The translations under genes were made by a program, and so were the position numbers. DNA of 15,138 bases from JAFDZV01 sp966128725 (lineage in GTDB: Bacteria > Bacteroidota > Ignavibacteria > OLB7): the NCBI GenBank assembly GCA_966128725.1, contig CBHYLN010000134.1, forward strand, positions 1 to 15,138, given 5' to 3'. Shown here piece by piece: positions 1 to 6,395 of this stretch. Positions within the stretch are counted from its first letter, which is position 1, and every line of letters starts with the position of its first letter. A model generated the notes under the pieces. That model was not told the origin of the DNA and made no database searches. It saw only the letters and a list, made by a program, of their open reading frames with translations.

Positions 1-264
1 AATGCAAAGAGGGAGAGAGCGCACGACTCGAAGTTACACAGAGCGAACCAACCATAGCCAGCCACAATGATCACTCATTTCTCATTTCTCATTTCTCATT
101 TTCAATTTCTAATTTTTAATTGACGAACGATCTGGTGTTGCAATTACAAATTAGAAATTAAGAATTAGAAATTCTTTCACGCTTCGCCCCGATGATCCAG
201 GGTGAGCAGCAAAAGCGCCGCCCACCCCGATGCATGCACGCACCAAATTCCCCGGCATCGTGCG
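1..264. other. Non-coding left edge with AT-rich repeat cluster
   Basis: I see no plausible gene here. The region lies beyond the 3' end of the minus-strand metalloprotease gene and is dominated by an AT-rich heptad array at 74-175, annotated separately. Its base composition contrasts sharply with the GC-rich genes around it. A GC-rich part at about 200-264 contains a short GATGCATGCA-type palindrome, but no convincing stem plus U-tract terminator. Confidence 0.7.
74..175. repeat. Heptad tandem repeats arranged as a long inverted repeat
   Basis: From 74 to 122 the sequence reads as seven consecutive 7-base units: CTCATTT four times, then TCAATTT, CTAATTT and TTAATTG. From 141 to 175 five heptads run in the opposite orientation (CAATTAC, AAATTAG, AAATTAA, GAATTAG, AAATTCT). 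The two arrays are separated by 18 unique bases (123-140). Bases 91-122 can fold on 141-172 with three mismatches and one G-T pair over 32 positions, giving a very long AT-rich hairpin. It sits about 90 bases beyond the stop codon of the metalloprotease gene, so it may help end transcription or be a dispersed repeat or miniature mobile element. Its function is not known. Confidence 0.85.
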
Positions 265-2328
265 TCAGGGCTTGGCGCCCGAAGTCGGCGCGGAGCCCAC
301 CGTTTTCTTCAGCGTCGCCAGCGCCTCGGTCGCCCGGCGTTCCTGCCCCGCATCCTTGAGCAGCGCAACAAGCTCGCCCATGTAATATCGGTAGTCGATA
401 AACCCAAGCGTTTCGGCGGCGGCGGCCGGATCCTTCAACAGAGCGGCCGTGAGCAGCCGGATGGCCTGCTTGGTATCAGCCTTCACCAGGTCGAACCTCC
501 GTTCGTCGCCGTTGAAGGCCAGCACGCGACCCTCGCGGCGCATCGGCATCGCAAGCGCCACAGCAGCGTGCACAGCCAGGCGGCGGTCGGCAAAGCGCTT
601 CACGGCATCGTGGAGCAGCGCGTTCGCTTCGGCCATCACACGGCTGCCATCAAACGCCAGCGTGCGCGCCACGTTGTCGGCCCACAGGTCCTGGGCGAAG
701 TACTCGTCATCGTAGCCGCGCGCGGGCGCAACACGAATCTGGAGTTCATTGGAGACAACGTAGTCCTCGCCATCCGGCAGCCCGGCCTGTACCGTGTAGA
801 AGCCGGGTTCCGTGATGGCCCAGCCGACCGTATCGGCGGATATGAAGTACGACTCCGCCAGCCACTCGCCCGGCGCAAGCACACGGCGCGTCGGCTTGAA
901 GCAGCCCGCCGTGTACGGACGCCATACGTGCGCCGCCTGTCCCCGGCGCGCGATCAGCAGCGTAAGGTGGTGTGTATCCTTCAGGATATTCTCGTCAACG
1001 AGGATAGGCTCGTCGGTCACGTTCGTGATGCGGAGCTCTACCACCACCGGCTCCAGGAACTCGTACGTCGGCACGGCGCGATCAACCCGCAGCTCCATGC
1101 GCAGCGCGGGCTCCGGCGAGGACGCCACGTTCTGAAATCCGTGGTTCACACCAAACGCCAATGCGCCCATCTGCACGAAGCGCTCCGGCGCGTGGCGCAT
1201 GAACAGAAGCTCATCGTCATCGAATCGATAGGAGAACGTGTGGAAATACGCCGTGGCGCCGCCCACGAAATACTGCGGATAGTTCATGAAGCTGTGCGAC
1301 GTAACGGTGCTGACCAGCGGAATCCACGACGCCCCGAACTGCCCCGGGACATCGGCCTTCTGGAAGGAGTGCGCCAGGTTGAACGCATGCCCCATCTCGT
1401 GGCACGCAGCCCAGAACCGCATGCGCTCGGCCCAGGCGGCCGGCGCCGGATCGCCGGCGGGCGGCTGGCTGATGAAGGAGTCGGTAAAGATCGCGCACCC
1501 GCGCCGCTGCGGCGATCCCGCGGCCACATCGAACATGATCCCGCCAAGCCCCTGATCGGACACGCCCGCGAACAGCGTCCACAGCGCCCACTGCGGCGCC
1601 GTGGAGTAGCGGCTCCAGTACGTCACCATTGCGTCGTGCAATTCCGTGACGCTCCAGACCACGTCCGTGCCGGCCGATGTTATCGGCACCGTGCCGTCAC
1701 GTCCCGTGCGAATCACGTCGAAGCCTGCGCGCCGGAACACTGTGTCGATGGTAAGCTGCTCGCCGACAAGGCCCTGCGGACGGTTGGGATGCGCATGGGT
1801 TTGATAACTCAGCACCGGGTGCGCACCGGCCACCCAGTCGTACTCGAGCTGTACCTGATGGAAGTATATCGACTCGAACCGATACCGCACCGTCTTGGGC
1901 TGATAGCCGGGCGCGCTGAATGTCACGGTCGCAAGGCGGTAAACGTCGGGCGCGTTGGTAAGCTCGATGCGGACGTTGCGCAGCGGGAAGAACCCGGCCG
2001 GATCCACATACCAGATGCTGCCGGTGTACACGCCGGGCGCAACCAGGCTGACGTGCGCGATCCAGTTCACCTGATTCCACGCATCCACCATCAGAAAGCC
2101 GCTTGCGGCCATCTGCCGATACGACCGGTCCACATCCAGACGCAGGGTGTTGACCACCGGCGGCCCGTGGCCACGCCACCGCTGCACGTACAGCCCGCTC
2201 ACCTTCGGCCACAGCGGCTCGGGGACGGGCGTCTCGGGATCGGGGAGCGTCGGGGTGTCGGTTGGATCGTCGAAGGCACCAAGCCCGGATGTGGTAACGG
2301 GAAATCCATCGCTGTTGGGTTGCGGCAT
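265..2328 (-). CDS. Metzincin-like zinc metalloprotease
   Basis: Predicted zinc-dependent endopeptidase of 687 residues. The zinc site is HEMGHAFNLAH at 310-320: His310, His314 and His320 would bind zinc and Glu311 would act as general base. It is followed by SFMNYP at 346-351, which fits the Met-turn (Met348) that defines metzincins. The Gly usual between the second and third His is Asn317. Residues 1-40 are rich in Pro, Thr and Asp, with no signal peptide. Residues 41-300 look largely beta-stranded; 400-535 resemble an Ig-like sandwich (ELRITNVTDEPI, GFYTVQAGLPDG); the last 140 residues are helical. The reading frame extends further upstream, but the start at 2328 is chosen because AGGGAG lies just upstream and the added residues look unlike a protein. 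Substrate and location are unknown. It is divergent from the STAND gene, with a long intergenic region between them. The metzincin fold is well supported; family placement is not. Confidence 0.9.
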   Translation of the reverse strand: MPQPNSDGFPVTTSGLGAFDDPTDTPTLPDPETPVPEPLWPKVSGLYVQRWRGHGPPVVNTLRLDVDRSYRQMAASGFLMVDAWNQVNWIAHVSLVAPGVYTGSIWYVDPAGFFPLRNVRIELTNAPDVYRLATVTFSAPGYQPKTVRYRFESIYFHQVQLEYDWVAGAHPVLSYQTHAHPNRPQGLVGEQLTIDTVFRRAGFDVIRTGRDGTVPITSAGTDVVWSVTELHDAMVTYWSRYSTAPQWALWTLFAGVSDQGLGGIMFDVAAGSPQRRGCAIFTDSFISQPPAGDPAPAAWAERMRFWAACHEMGHAFNLAHSFQKADVPGQFGASWIPLVSTVTSHSFMNYPQYFVGGATAYFHTFSYRFDDDELLFMRHAPERFVQMGALAFGVNHGFQNVASSPEPALRMELRVDRAVPTYEFLEPVVVELRITNVTDEPILVDENILKDTHHLTLLIARRGQAAHVWRPYTAGCFKPTRRVLAPGEWLAESYFISADTVGWAITEPGFYTVQAGLPDGEDYVVSNELQIRVAPARGYDDEYFAQDLWADNVARTLAFDGSRVMAEANALLHDAVKRFADRRLAVHAAVALAMPMRREGRVLAFNGDERRFDLVKADTKQAIRLLTAALLKDPAAAAETLGFIDYRYYMGELVALLKDAGQERRATEALATLKKTVGSAPTSGAKP

Positions 2329-2332
2329 CGTT

Positions 2333-2338
2333 CTCCCT
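2333..2338 (-). promoter_or_regulatory. Ribosome binding site deciding the metalloprotease start
   Basis: AGGGAG on the minus strand lies four bases before the ATG at 2328. It supports this start over the further-upstream ATG at 2529. Confidence 0.7.
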
Positions 2339-2880
2339 TTGAGGATGAGTGGGTAATAGGAGTCTGCGGCGTTGCACCAATCCTGTCCGCCATGTGACTG
2401 ACCAGCGCATAACCGGAGCCAAAGATATTCATGGCGGGGGATTCGAGATCCCGGCGCGGATGTTACTTGTGAGATACTGTAGCAACCAGCTATAAGCCTC
2501 CAGACTACGGCCTTGCCGCCACGGAACAACGATGAACGTGCGGTGTAATGGCGGTGATGTTATTCGCGGGAAACATGGGTGAATCGGCAGCAGAAGAGCC
2601 GGACCACCACGGTATCTCTTGTTGCTCGCATCCCTCCACCCTGATAACCAGGCCCATTCCAGCCCGATCACTTCTCTCGAAATAGGAGATGTGAGCGAAA
2701 AAAGAATGAGGAGTACGGATAGAGCGTGAGGGCGATTGCCCCGCTCCAACATGGCCGCTGTTTCGACGGAGGTAATCACCGGCTCGATACGGACGGAGGG
2801 ATGGCCGCTGAGTGCCGGATATTGGCCCGCACGGAGGCGTACCATGCCTCATGTTGTATTCACTGCAGTAGGAATAACTC

Positions 2881-2899
2881 CGTGTGCAACATGCACACG
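2881..2899. repeat. Perfect 8-base inverted repeat
   Basis: CGTGTGCA and TGCACACG are separated by three bases (ACA). This is a near-perfect palindrome inside the divergent intergenic region. It could be an operator for a dimeric regulator or a small RNA hairpin. There is no U-tract, so it is not an obvious terminator. Confidence 0.5.
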
Positions 2900-2972
2900 C
2901 AATAGCTCACTCTCGGCGGAACCATGAGGAGTCCCGGCGAATAATGTACAGGAGGCAGTAGCATAGATACCA

Positions 2973-3029
2973 CCCCTTGCCCAACCACGTCAATTTCCTG
3001 ATGTTTGGGACCGGCACTATGGCAAGGGG
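2973..3029. repeat. 9-base inverted repeat, 39-base spacer
   Basis: CCCCTTGCC at 2973-2981 is exactly complementary to GGCAAGGGG at 3021-3029. The arms could close a stem-loop of about 57 bases, with partial inner pairing (CCCAA with TTGGG). It lies about 250 bases upstream of the STAND gene start. It may be part of a structured leader or small RNA, or chance. Confidence 0.35.
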
Positions 3030-3276
3030 CGAGCACGGTCCGCTCCATATCTGTGTTGCAGGCAAGCACGCGCATATTGTTTCCGTTCATCTCCTGTCCG
3101 CAGTCACATCACCCTCGACATCCCATATCGTTCTGCACGATACGATTCCCCCGCGTGTACCGAGCGACTACTTCCAGCTCTGACGTAATACTTGCTTCCG
3201 GTAACTGGCGCTGTGTCCGATTGCCCAGGAATGCCGGCGATATCACGGCCAGCAGCCGCATTTATACGTTTTACAA

Positions 3277-6200
3277 ATGAAGCCAACGATTACTGTTCTG
3301 ATTACCGGAGCGTCGCCCGATTTTCTTGCGATCTACGAACAACTTCATGATCATCTTCTGATGGGGCGTAATGATGATCGGGGTCTTGCGAAGATCGATG
3401 TTCGTGTCGCGGAGCTGAAGCCGGAAACCGGCAACGTACTGCACGATTCGCGTGGCGTGATCCTCTGCGCGGTTGGTGGATTCTCGACCAACCGCCCCGG
3501 CATTTTGTCCGGTATTCACGAGGCTCACCGTATCGAGGAATGCGCGCAACATCTGGGGACCTATGCGCCCTTCGCTCGCCACGTTCTCGTCCTCATGGTC
3601 GGGAGCAATGGCACGATGCCCCTGCCGGCCGCGCTACGCCGGGCAATCGATCAGTGCGAACCTTCGCGCGTCACAATGTGGCACATTCCCGGCGATAACG
3701 AGGCGCTTGCCGACGTGGTCCGCGACGACGCCCCGCATGTGCTCGCGGCTGCATTGGCCGACGCGTGGACTGATGACGGCGCGACGTCGCTCCGTGCTCG
3801 GAATGATGAAATCGCGGCCGGGTACGCGGCAACCGCGATTCCGACGCCAGCGCTCATGGATGGCATGCTTGAAATGCTGGCGTCCCGCGGCGCGCCGATT
3901 CTTGTCCATGGCCCGCCTCGCGTTGGTAAGAGCACGTTGTTGGCGGAATTAGGCCCCGCGTGCGCACGGCGCTTTCCCCACGCGCTTGTGATCCGTCACT
4001 TCGTCGAAGCGGCCGGCGACACTCCCGATCACGGCATGCTTCTGGATCACCTTCTTTCGGAATTGGCCGACCCTGATGAAGCGCCGACACGGCCCGCTTC
4101 GTTGAGCGGCAAACAGGAGCGCTTTCTTGACATGGTCCAGTCGCTGCGAAATCGGCGCGTCATTATCATCATCGACGCGGTGGACCAGTTGTGTGCGTCC
4201 AGCCAGGATCTCCGCTGGTTGCCATCGCGGCTTCCGCCCGGCATTTCGCTGGTCGTTTCGGCAACACAATCGAAAGCGGAGAGTGTTGCACGGGATCGTG
4301 GCTGGCGCGTGTTCCCCATCGATCACCTGCCACCGGAGGTCGATGCCGCGATGCTGCGGAGAATACGAGAGGGCGCCGATGCGTCGCTCATCGGCACCAC
4401 AACGGCGGACGCCGATCCGGACACGCTGCACGCGATCACCGAAGCGATGCTGCAACCGGGATCCGACGCCGTGACACGGCTTGTGCTGGAACGGGTGTTG
4501 AAGAACGCCAGGCAACGGCACGGTGAGGGAGGCATGCTCCGAACACTCCACATGCTCCGCATGGTGTGCTGCTCGCGTCGGGGGCTGTCGCCGATCGAAA
4601 TGCGTGAGCTGAGCGGTTCGACCTGCGAGGAATGCGACGAGTTCACGAAAGGGTTGCACCCCCTGACCAAACGCATCGGAACGCTCATCACCCTCGATCA
4701 TCCCGCGACGCGATGCGACGCACAGGCGTTCGCGTTTGCCGACCCGGAGCGCACAAGCCAGGAGGTTGTCGAGAGCACGCACGAGATGATGGGCGACTAT
4801 TTCCGGAAGCATGCGCTGCCGGAGCGCCGCATCGAGGAAGCCCCATGGCAATTGGCCCACGCCGGTGATCGTGCCAGGGGAAAACTGCGCGCGTACATCG
4901 AGGATCTGGAGACGATCGACGAGATGATCGCCTTCGGACGCGAGTACGAGATCCTCGAGTACTGGCACCTCACGGGCAGCACGACAACCATGACCGAGGC
5001 CTGCCGCGATGCCGTGGACGAGTGGATCGCGCGAACGGACGTTCATGCGGCCAACGTCGGCGATATGATCCAACGCCAGCTCGGCCGTGCCCGACTGTTC
5101 AACGCCTGCAGCCAGTACCGAGCATCGGAGTTATGCCTGAACCACGCCGCGAAACTCCAGCGCGATCATCGACCGGACGACCGCTCAGGACTGATCGCCA
5201 TCACCGCCATGCGCGGAGAAACGCTCCGCATCCTCGGGTTGTACGACGAAGCCATCGCCGCCCTCGAGCAGGCGCTTCAGGATGTTCGGAGTCTGCCCCA
5301 AAGCGATCCGGTCGCCGAGGCCCAGATCGCCAACGATCTCGGCCTCGCCAAAGGTGAAGCCAATCGCCCCGGCGCGCTGGACTTATTGCGGTGCGCGCAC
5401 AAGCTGAAACGGCGACATCTCGGCCCGGCCCATCCATCAACGATCGAAACGCTGTGCGATATCGCGCACGTCAACCTCCTTGAAGGGCAGCACCCGGCCG
5501 CACGCAGCCTGCTCGACAAGGCGCGCGCGTTGCTGAACCCGGCTGGTCCGGACGATGCGTTCGAGTACGAGAGCCCGCTGCTTGCGTCGTGCCTGCACAA
5601 CCTCGCCAGTGCCCTCAACGGATGTAACGAACGGGAGGAGGCAAGGAAGCTCCTGAAGCACGTGCTGGATATGCGCGAACGCATGCTCGGCGCCGCGCAT
5701 CACCGCACGGCTATCACGCGCGTCAACCTCGCCGTGTGGTATTACAACGCCGGCAAGGATCGGGGGACCGACGGCGATCGAAACACAGCATACGACCTGA
5801 CAATTCAGGCCGATAAGGAGGCCGAGAGGGTCCTGAACCGGGACCATCCCGATTATCTGATCATCACCGTCAATCTGGCCCAGCTCCTGCAGGAGTTCGA
5901 CGGGTACGACAAGGCACGGAAGCTGTTGCTGACGACGCTGGGAGCATGCCGGCGCGTGCTGCCGGCACATCACCGCATCACAGCGCACTGCCTGCACAAT
6001 CTGGCGCGCCTCATCGCCATCGAGAATCGAGCCCCGGCGGAGCCGGACATCCCCGACCTGGAGCGCGCGGAACGATATGCCGCCGAAGCTCTCGATGCCT
6101 GGCGGGCGACCGCTGTCCGCAAAGCCAAGTTGGAGACTGCCACACTCGTACTACTGGGCGAGATCCAGGAGCGCTTGGGAAAGCTCGAGGCGGCACTCGA

Positions 6201-6324
6201 CAGCTACACGCGGGCGCTCGAGCTCCACGAGGCACACAACGGACCCGACAATCCACGCGCGAACGACCTTCGAGGCAGGATCGATCGGCTGCGGAAGCAA
6301 CTCGGGCTCGGCAGCGCCGATTGA
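3277..6324 (+). CDS. Nephrocystin-3/TEP1-like STAND ATPase with TPR repeats
   Basis: A 1015-residue STAND-class P-loop ATPase, a type that acts as a molecular switch assembling on signal perception. Residues 1-165 form an alpha/beta domain (strands near 4-10, 40-46, 60-66, 102-109, 131-137) that I cannot classify; it occupies the place of DUF4062 in related proteins. The NTPase has Walker A GPPRVGKST at 212-220, HFVEAAGDTPDHG at 241-253 as in NPHP3/TEP1, Walker B VIIIIDAVDQL at 295-305 and a sensor-like LVVSATQ at 325-331. A winged-helix-like part (RRGLSPIEMREL 434-445; ESTHEMMGDYFRKHAL 499-514) follows. Residues about 600-1000 are TPRs, partly of the 42-residue kinesin-light-chain type (LGPAHPST, NRDHPD). 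No signal peptide or membrane segment, so it is probably cytoplasmic. There is no clear SD before the ATG. The TPR-LuxR gene follows 71 bases later, probably co-transcribed. Confidence 0.9.
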   Translation: MKPTITVLITGASPDFLAIYEQLHDHLLMGRNDDRGLAKIDVRVAELKPETGNVLHDSRGVILCAVGGFSTNRPGILSGIHEAHRIEECAQHLGTYAPFARHVLVLMVGSNGTMPLPAALRRAIDQCEPSRVTMWHIPGDNEALADVVRDDAPHVLAAALADAWTDDGATSLRARNDEIAAGYAATAIPTPALMDGMLEMLASRGAPILVHGPPRVGKSTLLAELGPACARRFPHALVIRHFVEAAGDTPDHGMLLDHLLSELADPDEAPTRPASLSGKQERFLDMVQSLRNRRVIIIIDAVDQLCASSQDLRWLPSRLPPGISLVVSATQSKAESVARDRGWRVFPIDHLPPEVDAAMLRRIREGADASLIGTTTADADPDTLHAITEAMLQPGSDAVTRLVLERVLKNARQRHGEGGMLRTLHMLRMVCCSRRGLSPIEMRELSGSTCEECDEFTKGLHPLTKRIGTLITLDHPATRCDAQAFAFADPERTSQEVVESTHEMMGDYFRKHALPERRIEEAPWQLAHAGDRARGKLRAYIEDLETIDEMIAFGREYEILEYWHLTGSTTTMTEACRDAVDEWIARTDVHAANVGDMIQRQLGRARLFNACSQYRASELCLNHAAKLQRDHRPDDRSGLIAITAMRGETLRILGLYDEAIAALEQALQDVRSLPQSDPVAEAQIANDLGLAKGEANRPGALDLLRCAHKLKRRHLGPAHPSTIETLCDIAHVNLLEGQHPAARSLLDKARALLNPAGPDDAFEYESPLLASCLHNLASALNGCNEREEARKLLKHVLDMRERMLGAAHHRTAITRVNLAVWYYNAGKDRGTDGDRNTAYDLTIQADKEAERVLNRDHPDYLIITVNLAQLLQEFDGYDKARKLLLTTLGACRRVLPAHHRITAHCLHNLARLIAIENRAPAEPDIPDLERAERYAAEALDAWRATAVRKAKLETATLVLLGEIQERLGKLEAALDSYTRALELHEAHNGPDNPRANDLRGRIDRLRKQLGLGSAD

Positions 6325-6395
6325 ATTCCATTGAGTTCCATCGGCCACGCACGCGGCGTTGCGAGACATTTCCATACAGCACAGGGCTTCCTTCC

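Larger units (their letters stand above)
2329..3276. other. Long non-coding region between divergent genes
   Basis: About 950 bases lie between the divergently read metalloprotease and STAND genes. Small open frames exist on both strands, but none has a good ribosome binding site, a recognisable domain or consistent codon use, so I call none. Visible structure: ATGGCCGCTG repeated exactly at 2751-2760 and 2801-2810, with GACGGAGG repeated at 2765-2772 and 2792-2799; a hairpin at 2881-2899; and a 9-base inverted repeat CCCCTTGCC/GGCAAGGGG at 2973-2981 and 3021-3029. The composition is less GC-rich than the genes. It presumably carries both promoters, but I cannot place them. An undetected small RNA or leader is possible. 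Confidence 0.6.

Noticed and set aside
74..175. Heptad repeats as a CRISPR array or origin iterons
   Set aside because: The units are 7 bases with no spacers, unlike CRISPR. No replication gene or DnaA-box cluster is nearby to support an origin.
202..2397. 731-residue open frame on the plus strand opposite the metalloprotease
   Set aside because: It is antisense to a gene with intact zinc-binding and Met-turn motifs. Its product is rich in Arg, His and Pro with no domain, as expected from the complement of a GC-rich gene.
2386..2460. tRNA-like 75-base segment with GGGGATTCGAGATCCC at 2437-2452
   Set aside because: The T-arm-like hairpin and five acceptor pairs (TCCGC/GCGGA) fit a tRNA, but no D-arm or anticodon stem of the right geometry can be formed and A14 is missing. 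Probably chance.
2429..2852. Two overlapping minus-strand frames of 115 and 138 residues in the long intergenic region
   Set aside because: They overlap each other in different frames, lack a convincing ribosome binding site and show no hydrophobic or domain pattern.
5946..6395. Upstream extension of the TPR-LuxR frame into the STAND gene
   Set aside because: The extension overlaps the STAND TPR region in another frame and reads as Arg/Pro/Ala-rich sequence. The ATG at 6396 gives a normal gene start after the STAND stop.
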